Assembly: GCA_005879655.1 (NCBI GenBank)
Contig: VBJK01000165.1
Span: forward strand, 1-21,618
Length of the DNA: 21,618 nucleotides
Source: Chloroflexota bacterium
Lineage (GTDB): Bacteria > Chloroflexota > Ktedonobacteria > Ktedonobacterales > Ktedonobacteraceae
Direction: 5' to 3'
Numbering within the stretch: position 1 is the first letter of the stretch; the number at the start of each line of letters is the position of its first letter. A program made the translations under genes and the position numbers. Shown here piece by piece: positions 7,761-16,100 of the stretch. The notes under the pieces were generated by a model. That model saw nothing but the letters and a program-made list of their open reading frames with translations, did no database searches and was not told the DNA's origin.

Positions 7761-7800
7761 CTTGATAGCTTATGTTCAGAGAACATGTAGAACTATCAAG
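7761..7800. promoter_or_regulatory. 40-bp nested dyad, candidate operator
   Basis: Outer arms CTTGATAG (7761-7768) and CTATCAAG (7793-7800) enclose the perfect palindrome ATGTTCAGAGAACAT (7772-7786). The dyad lies 65 bases upstream of the second methyltransferase start, in the intergenic region shared with the divergent oxidoreductase gene. That placement suits a binding site for a dimeric regulator. No regulator gene is in the window. Confidence 0.45.
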
Positions 7801-8178
7801 CAGATGTGATATCATTTAAGCCATACCTTAGTGTTCATAGTCACCATGCTCATGCTACTTCCTTTTTCCCTTTCTTTTTCATGAACAATAAAGCTTCGTA
7901 CTACAGCAAGTGTTATATTGTAAAGCGGAAGAGCCAAAGCCGCCATTGGCAAGAAATAGATCAAGTCACAGAGGAACTCTTACTTGGTCAAGCCACAACG
8001 CTTCCCCTACTTATCATAGCCGATGGATAGAACAAGTTCAATGAAGAAAGTACATATGGGGTGTTATACAAGATGACTGTAACACAAGACTCTCAGCATA
8101 AGCTCTCATATGTTGCAAAAATTCCATGCCTTTATGACACTTTTTCATATTTATTGGGAATAATAGGGGTTAAAGAGA
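7801..8178. other. intergenic region before the oxidoreductase gene
   Basis: About 380 AT-rich bases. A 74-codon open frame runs rightward from 7806 to 8030, but it lacks a ribosome site and a recognisable family, and I do not call it. Promoter elements for the gene at 8179 are not clear to me. Confidence 0.35.
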
Positions 8179-9168
8179 ATGAGAGCTATTCAAGTCTTTG
8201 CGTATGGCGACTATGATCAACTCCAGTTGGTAGACCTGCCCCAACCGAGACCTGTAGAGGGGCACATCCTCGTCAAAATGACAGCGGCAGCCATTAACCC
8301 GCTAGACAATCTGATCCGCTTAGGACGGGTGACAATCGGGAAGAGTAAATTACCGTTGATCCTGGGCAACGAAGGTACAGGCCTTGTAGCGAGCGAGGGG
8401 AGTGATCTGCCGCTTGGAACACGGGTGATGTTCCGTGAGGCATATCATTTGCCATGCGGCGGTACCTGGCAAGAATTTGTCTTAACACCACGAGACCTGG
8501 TAGTTCCCTTGCCAGATGGTAGCAGCGATCTAGAGGCTGCCGCCTTGCGTACGGCTTATGTTACGGCTTATATGGCGTTACTGCATCGGGGACAGTTTCA
8601 ACCCGGTCAGGTTATCTTTGCGCCTGCTGTTGGCAGTAGTGTTGGCAATGCCGTTATTCAGCTTGGGCACACTTTGGGGGCGGAGCGCGTAATCAGCACC
8701 GCCGGTTCGTCAGCGAAGGCGCAACGTGCGCGCGAACTAGGTTATAAGGATGTGATTGATCTGACTCAGGAATCAGCACGAGACGGCATTGCCCGTATAA
8801 CCGGGGGTACTGGTGTGGATGTGATCGTTGACGGTTTGGGGGGCGACATCACTATTCAGGGTCTTGCTTCGCTCAAACGCGGCGGGACTCTTGTACTGGT
8901 CGGGGACTCGGCAAGTCCAGAGCTGCACCTGCATATTGTGCGCGACCTCCTCGCTAATGCCGTACGCCTTGTCGGGCACCGCAATGCATTGGCACCTCAA
9001 GGTATGGCAGACGAGGCATTCAGTGCTTGTTTCGCGTTATGGGTGCAAGGCCGTATTAAGCCAATTGTCGCCCGCACCTTCCCCATGGAACAAGCCTGCG
9101 AGGCCCAACGTTTCCAAGTAGAAGGGCGTCCCTTTGGCAAAGTACTCTTAACCTTTGCCACACGCTAA
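8179..9168 (+). CDS. zinc-free NAD(P)H:quinone oxidoreductase-like protein (MDR superfamily)
   Basis: A 329-residue medium-chain dehydrogenase/reductase of the quinone-oxidoreductase (zeta-crystallin) type. The GroES-like N-terminal domain carries the INPLDN motif (about residues 40-45). The nucleotide-binding domain has an AVGSSVGNAVIQL fingerprint (about 150-162) and a GGTGVDVIVDGLGG segment. The structural and catalytic zinc cysteines of alcohol dehydrogenases are absent, as in NADPH-dependent quinone reductases and enoyl reductases. The start ATG follows a weak GGGG/AAGAGA purine stretch. It is divergent from the methyltransferase unit. It could act on a quinone product of the aromatic polyketide, but this is only positional, and many such genes are general stress reductases. 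Confidence 0.85.
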   Translation: MRAIQVFAYGDYDQLQLVDLPQPRPVEGHILVKMTAAAINPLDNLIRLGRVTIGKSKLPLILGNEGTGLVASEGSDLPLGTRVMFREAYHLPCGGTWQEFVLTPRDLVVPLPDGSSDLEAAALRTAYVTAYMALLHRGQFQPGQVIFAPAVGSSVGNAVIQLGHTLGAERVISTAGSSAKAQRARELGYKDVIDLTQESARDGIARITGGTGVDVIVDGLGGDITIQGLASLKRGGTLVLVGDSASPELHLHIVRDLLANAVRLVGHRNALAPQGMADEAFSACFALWVQGRIKPIVARTFPMEQACEAQRFQVEGRPFGKVLLTFATR

Positions 9169-9253
9169 CATAGTGCTCATGCTCATTGCGAGATCTATGC
9201 ACTAAGATTTCTCCTTGGGTCAGTTCCCTATTACTGGGAAATATCACGCTAGT

Positions 9254-9374
9254 TAGTGCAGAAACAAGAGAGGTAGTAGGGCTTGGGGGTGGCATTTGGC
9301 GAAGCCTCGCCTTTCGGGGTTTGGGGTGTCCCCAAATCCTCCCATTCCCCAAAACGTTTTGGGATTTTGCACTA
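9254..9374 (+). mobile_element. 121-bp MITE copy 1 (TA-flanked, IS630/mariner-like ends)
   Basis: This stretch is nearly identical, in opposite orientation, to 21074-21194. Both copies are 121 bases including the flanking TA dinucleotides and end in short terminal inverted repeats (TAGTGCAGAA at one end, TAGTGCAAAA at the other here). The interior holds small palindromes such as TTTGGGGTGTCCCCAAA. TA duplication is typical of IS630/Tc1-mariner elements. It encodes no transposase and would need one in trans. Confidence 0.85.
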
Positions 9375-9375
9375 G

Positions 9376-9412
9376 GAAGTCAGGGAACACATCACTTTGC
9401 CTGACTTCTTTT
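9376..9412 (+). terminator. hairpin plus T-run after MITE copy 1
   Basis: A 9-bp perfect stem (9376-9384 with 9400-9408) encloses a 15-base loop and is followed by TTTT. It is 200 bases past the oxidoreductase stop and could end that transcript. The loop is longer than usual for an intrinsic terminator. Confidence 0.45.
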
Positions 9413-9418
9413 GCTGCC

Positions 9419-9478
9419 GTCAGGGTAGACGCCAACTTAACGAGCCAAACTTGCCCGCTGTGCGGGCATACTCTGTAG
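9419..9478 (+). pseudogene. remnant of a transposase zinc ribbon (IS605 OrfB/TnpB-like)
   Basis: A 19-residue stretch ending at a TAG reads VRVDAN, then TSQTCPLCGH. The TSQTCxxCGH core is characteristic of the C-terminal zinc ribbon of IS605 OrfB/TnpB-like transposases. The second CxxC pair and everything upstream are missing, so it is at best a fossil fragment. The short length means a chance match cannot be excluded. Confidence 0.35.
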
Positions 9479-9520
9479 AGTGCACCGTACTCTTGTTCCT
9501 ACCCAATAGTCATAGAACGC

Positions 9521-9548
9521 TTGCGAATTTTGCTGAACTAGTTACAAT
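9521..9548 (+). promoter_or_regulatory. sigma-A-like promoter for the tail-anchored protein gene
   Basis: TTGCGA (9521-9526), a 16-base spacer and TACAAT (9543-9548) lie about 90 bases before the GTG start at 9642. Confidence 0.4.
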
Positions 9549-9641
9549 AGAAACATAGGATAACAAGTCTGTAGTGTGTTCGTTGTATGCCGTCCTTTGA
9601 GTAATGCGGTTGGTCTGTAAGTGCCCTAGTGGAGAATTGCC

Positions 9642-10028
9642 GTGACATTGCCAACATCTGATGCTCAGTCTTCGCGACTCCTACCGCGCCGACCACAAAT
9701 GACCCCTCCAACTCACTCGATGCCTACCTCGCTACCGCTGACTTCTCCGCCTTCCACTACTCTCTCTCCGGGGTCCGCTGCTGGAGCAAACAAGACTGCC
9801 CATGAGCATGCACTCGATTTCGCAACCCACTCCTGGGACTTGGCCACTGGTGGGCTGAAGACCTTAACTGCAAAGCGTGAATTGCCCACGCGACCTGATC
9901 GACGCTCAGCTGAGACGTTACCAGATGCTACCTCTCGTAGTTATATGTATGCACTTATTATTCTGTCTTGCGTCTTACTTATGTTAATCGGTGGGGGCAT
10001 TGTGTTATTCGTAATGCTTCAGCCCTAG
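9642..10028 (+). CDS. small tail-anchored hypothetical protein, Pro/Ser/Thr-rich
   Basis: A 128-residue protein with no family I recognise. Residues 1 to about 50 are rich in Pro, Ser and Thr and look disordered. The middle is charged. Residues about 103-126 form one hydrophobic helix (YALIILSCVLLMLIGGG) ending two residues before the C-terminus. There is no signal peptide, so it would be tail-anchored with the N-terminal part in the cytoplasm, or a single-pass protein of opposite orientation. The start is a GTG with GGAGA 6 bases upstream. It is a single gene, convergent with the Nudix gene and separate from the PKS locus. Confidence 0.6.
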   Translation: MTLPTSDAQSSRLLPRRPQMTPPTHSMPTSLPLTSPPSTTLSPGSAAGANKTAHEHALDFATHSWDLATGGLKTLTAKRELPTRPDRRSAETLPDATSRSYMYALIILSCVLLMLIGGGIVLFVMLQP

Positions 10029-10035
10029 TGATGCA

Positions 10036-10065
10036 CTCCTCAACCCTCAAGGGATTGGAGTTTCT
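10036..10065. terminator. weak hairpin between convergent genes
   Basis: An imperfect stem (10036-10046 with 10049-10060) followed by TTTCT lies between the rightward tail-anchored gene and the leftward Nudix gene. It is a plausible but weak terminator. Confidence 0.3.
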
Positions 10066-10099
10066 GGCACTCATCATACTTTTGGGAGCTATACTGCAC

Positions 10100-10708
10100 T
10101 TATGCCAACTCTAACGTTTGTAATAAGGTATGAAGTATCCGTCCAGTGGCTCCCCAGATACAATAGGGGCCATAGTCATAAAAATAGACCGTGCGTGCTG
10201 CTGTCCCGCGTGTCCAGCGTTCGGTATGGGCAATAGCAGGATCGGCTAAGCCGCGCAATGAAGCCTGGATGACCTCCGTCACCTCACTTTGTTGTAGGCG
10301 CAAAGTTCCCAATCCCAGGGGTAAATACGCTACAACAGGCAGAATTAAGTAGTTACTCACAATAGTGAAGACGGGTGGCAACAGGCCCAGCACCTCAACG
10401 CGAGAAGGGTTCAGGCCGATCTCCTCATAGGCTTCGCGCAATGCCGCCATGACCGGGGATGCATCGGTAGCGTCTATAGCGCCGCCGGGAAAAGCAATCT
10501 CTCCGCTATGAGAACGTAGGGTGCTGGCGCGACGAATGAATACCAGATGAAGCTCGTGATTGCTCTCGAAAAGCGCCAGCAGTACAGCGGCTTCGCGAGC
10601 ATCGTGCTGCGGTCCCTCAATGAGGTCGTGTAGTTGCTCAGTGTGTTCTGAAGGAATTAAACGTTGGCGTAGCGCCGTCAGGACTTCCGCAATCGCATAG
10701 CTATCCAT
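10100..10708 (-). CDS. Nudix hydrolase, CoA pyrophosphatase-like (NudL type)
   Basis: A 202-residue Nudix protein. The CoA-pyrophosphatase subfamily signature is visible: LRSHSGEIAFPGG (about residues 64-76) runs directly into the Nudix box, whose REAYEEIGL half (about 91-99) supplies the metal-binding glutamates. Such enzymes cleave CoA and acyl-CoA to 3',5'-ADP and 4'-phosphopantetheine. The LPPVFTIVSNYLILPVVAY segment after the box is also typical of the subfamily. Length is close to the family norm. The ATG has no clear ribosome site, and a TAGAAT hexamer ends only 6 bases ahead of it, so the message could be leaderless. It stands alone in its direction. Confidence 0.88.
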   Translation of the reverse strand: MDSYAIAEVLTALRQRLIPSEHTEQLHDLIEGPQHDAREAAVLLALFESNHELHLVFIRRASTLRSHSGEIAFPGGAIDATDASPVMAALREAYEEIGLNPSRVEVLGLLPPVFTIVSNYLILPVVAYLPLGLGTLRLQQSEVTEVIQASLRGLADPAIAHTERWTRGTAARTVYFYDYGPYCIWGATGRILHTLLQTLELA

Positions 10709-10747
10709 GAGTACATTCTAACACATAGGCGCGCAGAGCACCCGTCC

Positions 10748-10838
10748 AGGGCACCCATAAAGGATGCCCCTACAATGGTACGGGTTGGCTCCCGATGCGC
10801 GTTCGTACCATTGTAGGGGCATCCTTTATGGGTGCCCT
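10748..10838. repeat. long inverted repeat IR1 (35-bp perfect arms)
   Basis: Arms 10748-10782 and 10804-10838 are perfectly complementary over 35 bases around a 21-base loop. The inner core (GCCCCTACAATGGTA) is shared with IR2 and IR3 further right, so the three are one family of palindromic intergenic repeats. The arms extend imperfectly outward with a CAGAGC motif on both sides. It lies just upstream of the Nudix gene, between divergent genes, and so is not a terminator here. Confidence 0.85.
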
Positions 10839-11053
10839 GCGCTCTGGGAAGCAATTTTTTGCAAGTTCACTAAATTCATTGTTTGAGTAATTCACAGAAT
10901 ACTGCTAGCCAAAGCTGATCAGAAGCCGACCTAATGCTATTTTTCATCTCTGATACTGGCAAAATCCACAGATACCAAAGCTTGCATTATTGTGATACAA
11001 TGTGATAGATAAAAAAACATCGGAGAGATCTGCGAAAAGGCAGCGTTTTTATC

Positions 11054-11082
11054 TTGCATTCATGGACGGTTTTTGGTATAAT
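11054..11082 (+). promoter_or_regulatory. sigma-A promoter of the S1 gene
   Basis: TTGCAT (11054-11059), a 17-base spacer and a perfect TATAAT (11077-11082). Transcription would start near 11090, giving a leader of about 360 bases before the start I favour at 11453. The leader holds the palindrome GGTCATGACC (11191-11200) and a 7-bp hairpin (11203-11209 with 11217-11223), which might regulate S1 synthesis. Confidence 0.6.
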
Positions 11083-11452
11083 TATAGCATCGAGTGGGGG
11101 TATGCTTTGTCCAGGCACAGATTGTGTCGTCTTATGGCTTAGCTGCCTGCGAGTATCGTTTTGTATCACCGTTCTGTAGAGCAAACAAGAGGTCATGACC
11201 AACATCTTGCCAGTAACAAGATGGGGGTAGCAGACCGGGACGATTACCGCCAGAGCACCTCCTCCGACATTAAGCCCAAGCCCGATGGTACATTCCCCCT
11301 GGTTCTGGTGTGAACCATCTCGTTCTCATTGTGAACTTGCGCAACTTACGCGAGACAATAGCGATCACTCATCCATATGGATGAAAGCAGAAAAGCAGGG
11401 AATACCACACGGAGCATGGCAAATACCGTGGATCGAAGGGGGTTCTTTACCC

Positions 11453-12316
11453 ATGCAAGCACAAAAGCACGGCGACCTTTCGACAATGCCAGCGGAAAAT
11501 ACTAAGAGCGGGCGGGTACAGACCATGATCGAAGGCAATATCCCACAAGGGCATAACAACAGCAACCCAGAAGAAGTGGAAGACCTCAATCAGAACGAGA
11601 TGGAAGCGTTGCTGGCAGCCTCTGCCAATCCCATCAGCATTAAACGAGGCGATGTGGTCGAGGGTGTAATCGTGCGTATTGATCAGGATGAAATCTTGGT
11701 TGATATTGGCCTTAAGTCTGAGGGGGTCCTTTCGACGAAAGAATTGCCGACGAGTGGTTATGGCTCTTTCAATGAGCTTCGTCTCAACGAGAAGGTACTG
11801 GTCTTTATTATCCAGCCAGAAACGTCTGAAGGTCACGCAGTCCTCTCACTGAAGAGGGCAAACACCGAGCGCCAGTGGCGTATCGCTGAAGAACAATATA
11901 AGAATGGCGAACTCCTCAAGGCTAGAGTCATCGATTATAACAAAGGTGGCTTGATCGTGGATGTCGCTGGTATTCGCGGCTTTGTTCCTATCTCGCAAAT
12001 TCTCAATCTCAAACGCGAAGAGGTTGCTGCTGGCGGCGAGAATCAGGAGACGGCAGCAAAGCTGCAAAGTATGAAGGATAAAGAGCTTCAGCTCAAGATC
12101 ATTGAGATCAATCGAGCACGCAATCGCTTGATCCTCTCGGAGCGGCTAGCCGTTCAAGAGTGGCGTCAGCGTCGCCGCGAGGAGCTGCTCGACGAACTCA
12201 AACCCGGCGAAGTTCGCAAGGGTGTCGTGAGCAACCTTGCCAACTTCGGCGCATTCGTCGATCTGGGCGGTGCCGAGTGCTCCATGTCGGCCAGGAGGTC
12301 GAGGTACAGGTCCTGA
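11453..12316 (+). CDS. rpsA: ribosomal protein S1, N-terminal part ending at a frameshift
   Basis: This frame encodes S1 repeats 1 and 2 and the first half of repeat 3. With the start at 11453, repeat 1 begins at KRGDVVEGVIV (about residue 64), repeat 2 at GELLKARVIDYNKGG (about 152) and repeat 3 at GEVRKGVVSNLANFGAFVDLGG (about 252). After GGA the frame runs into unrelated sequence (ECSMSARRS) and stops at 12316. S1 binds mRNA and promotes initiation on the 30S subunit. I chose 11453 because AAGGGGG lies 10 bases upstream; the frame is open back to an ATG at 11285, which lacks a ribosome site. The product would lack half of repeat 3 and all of repeat 4. The rest of the gene continues in another frame from about 12277. 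Confidence 0.8.
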   Translation: MQAQKHGDLSTMPAENTKSGRVQTMIEGNIPQGHNNSNPEEVEDLNQNEMEALLAASANPISIKRGDVVEGVIVRIDQDEILVDIGLKSEGVLSTKELPTSGYGSFNELRLNEKVLVFIIQPETSEGHAVLSLKRANTERQWRIAEEQYKNGELLKARVIDYNKGGLIVDVAGIRGFVPISQILNLKREEVAAGGENQETAAKLQSMKDKELQLKIIEINRARNRLILSERLAVQEWRQRRREELLDELKPGEVRKGVVSNLANFGAFVDLGGAECSMSARRSRYRS

Positions 12317-12957
12317 GTGTCGATAAAGATAAGAAGAAGATCGCACTTTCGATCAAACGTGCCGAGGTCGATCCATGGACGACGGTGGAACAGCGTTACA
12401 CTCCTGGTCAGCTTGTCACTGGCGTTGTGACGAAGATTGCTCCCTTTGGTGCATTTGCCCGCATCGAAGATGGCATCGAGGGGTTGATTCACCTCTCAGA
12501 GTTGACGCCTGGCACAGATCCGAAGACCATTCTGCACGAGGGGGCGCAGTTACAGTTACGTATTTTGCGTATCGATGCTGAACGACGCCGCTTGGGTCTG
12601 AGCTTGCGACAGGCTGACGAGAATGAGCCGAAGGAAGGCGCTGCAACTCCTGCCGCAGAGGCTTCTAAAGATTCAGCAGCCAGTGCCGCGCCAACAACGC
12701 CAGGTCGTGAGCCGATACCAGCTCTGGCCGAGACGACGCCCTCGCTTGAGTCAGCTGCACCTTCTTTGCACGAGCATACGCCTCCGGCGAAGCGTAGCGA
12801 GGGCAAGGGTGAGCGCAAGGAACGCGAACGTCATGCTGAAAACTCGCTACTGAGTGGTCTACCAACGGGAGATGAGGGCGAGACGACTGCTATGGCTGAA
12901 GCATTCCGGCTGGCCGCACGCCAGCGCACAAAAGAGGATGCAGACGCGTCCGAATAA
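12277..12957 (+). pseudogene. rpsA: ribosomal protein S1, C-terminal part in a shifted frame
   Basis: From about 12277 the frame reads LHVGQEVEVQVLSVDKDKKK, the second half of S1 repeat 3, then a complete repeat 4 (GQLVTGVVTKIAPFGAFARI to LGLSLRQ) and a long Ala/Pro/Glu-rich tail. It is the continuation of the S1 gene at 11453-12316 but in a different frame. By comparison with intact S1 repeats, roughly 18 codons plus one base between GGAD and the VLHVG strand seem to be missing. The frame is open upstream to 12160, but that part overlaps the other fragment out of frame and is not S1-like. Without frameshifting or internal initiation (a GTG is present at 12277) this half would not be made. 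A sequencing or assembly error must be excluded. Confidence 0.75.
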
Positions 12958-12984
12958 ACCAATGAGTTACCCATCAGGGCAACT

Positions 12985-13096
12985 AGCCCGCACAGGGCAA
13001 CCACAAGGATTGCCCCTACAATGGTACGCGCGTGGCCAGCAAGGTGTATCCGTACCCATTGTAGGGGCAATCCCCTGTGGTTGTCCTGTGCGGGCT
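12985..13096. repeat. long inverted repeat IR2
   Basis: Arms 12985-13028 and 13051-13096 are complementary over about 44 bases with a few mismatches. It starts 28 bases after the S1 stop codon. Arms and part of the loop match IR3, and both span 112 bases. A degenerate extra arm (CCCTTGTGGTTGCCCT, about 13115-13130) follows, so a second copy may have decayed here. It could also act as a terminator or 3' stabilising stem for S1 mRNA. Confidence 0.8.
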
Positions 13097-13137
13097 TTAT
13101 TTGATCGGTATTGTCCCTTGTGGTTGCCCTTGCGCGG

Positions 13138-13181
13138 CTCAAGGTTCGCCTTATCCTTGCTCAAGGTTCGTCTTATCCTTG
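13138..13181 (+). repeat. 22-bp tandem direct repeat
   Basis: Two adjacent 22-base units, 13138-13159 and 13160-13181, differ at one position (CTCAAGGTTCG, then C or T, then CTTATCCTTG). The end of the second unit supplies the TTG of the first clpC promoter -35 box. Confidence 0.8.
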
Positions 13182-13207
13182 ACGCTCGAAAGTCGTTGTA
13201 GTATGAT
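13179..13207 (+). promoter_or_regulatory. clpC promoter P1
   Basis: TTGACG (13179-13184), a 17-base spacer and TATGAT (13202-13207). The same boxes and spacing occur again at 13272-13300. No CIRCE element and no GGTCAAA heptad repeat (CtsR box) is seen near either promoter. Confidence 0.6.
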
Positions 13208-13271
13208 GGGAAGCGCAGTTTATTAAGTGACAGAGGGGATTCTTTCTCATGGGAGGCTACGCGTGTTATCC

Positions 13272-13300
13272 TTGACGCTGTATGATGGGTGTTGTATGAT
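13272..13300 (+). promoter_or_regulatory. clpC promoter P2
   Basis: TTGACG (13272-13277), a 17-base spacer and TATGAT (13295-13300), identical boxes to P1 and 93 bases downstream. The preceding TTATCC is also repeated, suggesting P1 and P2 arose by local duplication. A 7-bp hairpin (13327-13333 with 13344-13350) follows in the leader, just ahead of the ribosome site. Confidence 0.6.
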
Positions 13301-13375
13301 GATTCACATAGTTTACCTGAGCGACACAGAGGGCTCGGTTCCACCCTCTGCCAGTGAAAGGGGGGTGACAAACAG

Positions 13376-15904
13376 GTGAACGATAGAGATAGGTTTGACA
13401 AATTTACTGAGCGGGCCAGAAAAGTCCTGAGTCTTGCTCAAGAAGAAGCTCAGCGCTTCCAGCATAATTATATCGGTACAGAGCATCTCTTGCTGGGTCT
13501 TGTGCGTGAAGGCGAAGGTGTTGCTGCCAAAGTTTTAGCGAATCTCGGCGTTGAACTCAACAAAGTTCGTAGCGCCGTCGAATTTATTATAGGCCGTGGA
13601 GATCGCATCGTCCTTGGTGAGATTGGTCTTACTCCACGCGCCAAGAAGGTGATCGAGCTAGCTGTTGATGAAGCTCGACGCCTGAATCATCACTATATTG
13701 GCACTGAACATCTCTTGTTGGGATTAGTACGTGAAGGCGAGGGGATTGCAGCTGGTGTTTTGGAAAGCCTGGGTGTCAATCTGGAGAAGGTACGTACTCA
13801 GACTATTCAGGTGCTTAGTCAATCTGGCGCGCCTCACGAGCGCGACGCTAAACACTCCAAAACCCCTACTATTGATCAGATGGGTATTGACCTGACAGCC
13901 GCCGCACGCGCTGGCACGCTTGACCCCGTCATTGGTCGCCATCAGGAGATTGAACGCGTCATCCAGATTCTCTCTCGTCGCAATAAAAACAACCCCGCAC
14001 TTATTGGTGAACCTGGTGTTGGTAAAACTGCTATTGTAGAGGGCTTGGCACAACGTCTGGTAGCAGGAGAAGTGCCTGAGACACTGGCAGGCAAGCGCTT
14101 GTTAACGCTTGATGTTGGTTCACTGGTGGCCGGTACCAAATATCGTGGTGAGTTTGAAGAGCGTCTCAAGAAGATTATTGAGGAAATTCGCAATAGCCGT
14201 GATTGTATCATCTTCATCGACGAGGTTCATACGCTCGTCGGCGCTGGTGCTGCTGAAGGCGCTGTCGATGCCGCAAATATCCTCAAGCCCGCTCTTGCAC
14301 GTGGCGAGTTACAGTGTATCGGCGCTACTACGCTCGATGAATACCGTAAATATATCGAACGTGATGCCGCTCTACAAAGACGCTTCCAAGAAGTGATTGT
14401 TCGTGAGCCTAGTGTCGAGGAGACCATTGAGATTCTCAAAGGTATCCGTGAACGCTATGAGCAGCACCATCGTTTGATCATTACCGATGAGGCTCTCAAA
14501 GCAGCGACTGATATGGCTAGCCGCTATATAACCGACCGTTTCATGCCTGATAAGGCCATTGACTTGATTGATGAAGCCGCTAGCCGCGTGCGTATGCAGA
14601 ACTCACTGGCTCCTCTTAACCTCAAAGAGGCAACCAAGGGCCTAGAGTCCGTACTACGCGAAAAAGAAGCTGCCATCCAGCAGCAGGAGTACGAGCTAGC
14701 TGCTGAATTGCGTGACCGCGAGGTGAAGCTGCGCGACCGCATTGCTAAGCTGGAGTCCGGCTGGCATAAAGAACGCGGTAGCGATAAGCCAACCGTTGGT
14801 GAGGAGGAGATCGCCCAGATCGTTTCGATGTGGACCGGTATCCCCGTCATGCGTATCGCGCAAGAAGAGTCCCAGCGCTTACTACAGATGGAAGAGGCGC
14901 TCCATGCTCGCGTCATTGGCCAAAATGAGGCAATTCAGAAAATTGCTCGCGCTGTGCGCCGTGCTCGCGCTGGTCTGAAAGACCCGAAACGTCCAATTGG
15001 CTCATTCATCTTTATGGGACCGACGGGCGTTGGTAAGACCGAACTGGCGAAAACGCTGGCCGAATTTATGTTCGGTAGCGAAGAGGCGCTGATCAAGATC
15101 GACATGTCAGAGTTTATGGAGCGCCATGCCGCCGCTCGTTTGGTCGGTGCACCTCCTGGCTATGTCGGTTATGAGGAGGGTGGTCAGCTCACTGAGGCCG
15201 TACGCCGTAAGTCCTATAGCGTGATCCTGCTCGATGAGATCGAAAAGGCTCATCCCGATGTCTTCAATATGCTGCTCCAGATTCTGGAAGATGGTAAGTT
15301 GACTGACGCCAAGGGACGTACTGTGGACTTCCGTAACACCATTATTATCATGACCTCGAACGTTGGTGCAGCTTTGCTCAACAAAGAAGCTTCTATTGGC
15401 TTCCGTCAGTCGAAGGACAAGGCAAAAGCAAGCCAGGCCGATTACGAGAGCATGAAGAGTAAGGTGCTCGGTGAACTGAAAAATACCTTCAAACCTGAAT
15501 TCTTAAATCGTATTGATGAGGTCATTGTCTTCCATTCTCTGCGCATGGAAGAGATGTACTCAATCGTTGATCTGTTACTCAATCGCGTACGCGTTCAATT
15601 GACGGAACAGCAGATTGAGCTAGTGGTCCCACAGGTGGCAAAAGACTTCCTGATTGAAAAGGGCTTTGATCCTCAGTATGGTGCTCGTCCATTGCGTCGC
15701 ACCATTCAGAGAATGGTCGAAGATCCTCTAGCAGAGGGCTTGCTGCAAGGTAAGTTCCATCCAGGTGATCTTATCGAAGCACTTGTGGTAGACGACGATC
15801 TCGTCTTGCAGGTACGCAATCGCATCGAACAGTTGCCCGCGCCTGCTACTCCAGAGGCAGCTCTCTCAGCTGGTGGTGAGAGTAGCACAGCTACTGAGGC
15901 ATAA
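13376..15904 (+). CDS. clpC: ATP-dependent Clp protease ATP-binding subunit ClpC
   Basis: An 842-residue Hsp100 unfoldase that feeds substrates to ClpP. Two Clp N repeats (about 1-145, each with [11 protein letters not shown] or [11 protein letters not shown]) come first. AAA+ domain 1 has Walker A GEPGVGKT (211-218) and Walker B IIFIDE (278-283). A UVR/M-domain coiled coil spans about 425-460. AAA+ domain 2 has Walker A GPTGVGKT (548-555) and Walker B VILLDE (616-621). The M-domain and UVR motif mark ClpC rather than ClpA or ClpB, and IGF (674-676) is the ClpP-docking loop. The Ser/Thr-rich C-terminal tail is variable in the family. The start is GTG with AAAGGGGGG about 10 bases ahead. It is preceded by two tandem promoters and followed by a strong terminator, so it is probably monocistronic. 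Confidence 0.97.
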   Translation: MNDRDRFDKFTERARKVLSLAQEEAQRFQHNYIGTEHLLLGLVREGEGVAAKVLANLGVELNKVRSAVEFIIGRGDRIVLGEIGLTPRAKKVIELAVDEARRLNHHYIGTEHLLLGLVREGEGIAAGVLESLGVNLEKVRTQTIQVLSQSGAPHERDAKHSKTPTIDQMGIDLTAAARAGTLDPVIGRHQEIERVIQILSRRNKNNPALIGEPGVGKTAIVEGLAQRLVAGEVPETLAGKRLLTLDVGSLVAGTKYRGEFEERLKKIIEEIRNSRDCIIFIDEVHTLVGAGAAEGAVDAANILKPALARGELQCIGATTLDEYRKYIERDAALQRRFQEVIVREPSVEETIEILKGIRERYEQHHRLIITDEALKAATDMASRYITDRFMPDKAIDLIDEAASRVRMQNSLAPLNLKEATKGLESVLREKEAAIQQQEYELAAELRDREVKLRDRIAKLESGWHKERGSDKPTVGEEEIAQIVSMWTGIPVMRIAQEESQRLLQMEEALHARVIGQNEAIQKIARAVRRARAGLKDPKRPIGSFIFMGPTGVGKTELAKTLAEFMFGSEEALIKIDMSEFMERHAAARLVGAPPGYVGYEEGGQLTEAVRRKSYSVILLDEIEKAHPDVFNMLLQILEDGKLTDAKGRTVDFRNTIIIMTSNVGAALLNKEASIGFRQSKDKAKASQADYESMKSKVLGELKNTFKPEFLNRIDEVIVFHSLRMEEMYSIVDLLLNRVRVQLTEQQIELVVPQVAKDFLIEKGFDPQYGARPLRRTIQRMVEDPLAEGLLQGKFHPGDLIEALVVDDDLVLQVRNRIEQLPAPATPEAALSAGGESSTATEA

Positions 15905-15914
15905 CAAAAGCAAT

Positions 15915-15938
15915 GGGGGTGTGAAATTTCACGCCCCC
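15915..15938 (+). terminator. clpC terminator
   Basis: A 24-base dyad (GGGGGTGTGAAA with TTTCACGCCCCC, one G-T pair) begins 10 bases after the clpC stop and is followed by a T-rich stretch. It is a good intrinsic terminator candidate. Confidence 0.7.
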
Positions 15939-16100
15939 TATGCTTGTTTCTTTGTTCCAACCCTCAGCAGGGAGGAAACTGCTGCAAACCCGGCCTATTT
16001 CGGCGCAGGCTGTTCTCAGGATACAACAGACAAACCGTGTAGTTGCGCAATGCTGCTTCCTTTTCCCAAGAGGTTGCGTGATTATGCTCTAGAATGAGTT

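Noticed and set aside
7806..8030. 74-codon rightward open frame between the methyltransferase and oxidoreductase genes
   Set aside because: It has no ribosome site, low-complexity Phe-rich content, AT-rich non-coding-like composition and no family resemblance.
10748..10838. IR1 as an intrinsic terminator of the Nudix gene
   Set aside because: It lies upstream of that gene's start, between divergent genes, and no rightward gene ends there.
11285..11452. Upstream ATG for the S1 gene at 11285
   Set aside because: The frame is open, but there is no ribosome site there, while AAGGGGG precedes the ATG at 11453. I cannot exclude the longer form.
12160..12276. N-terminal part of the second S1 frame (MASASPRGAA...)
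   Set aside because: It is the shadow of the true S1 frame; its Arg/Ser-rich residues are not S1-like.
13143..13401. CtsR or CIRCE operator upstream of clpC
   Set aside because: Neither the GGTCAAA heptad repeat nor the TTAGCACTC/GAGTGCTAA inverted repeat is present.
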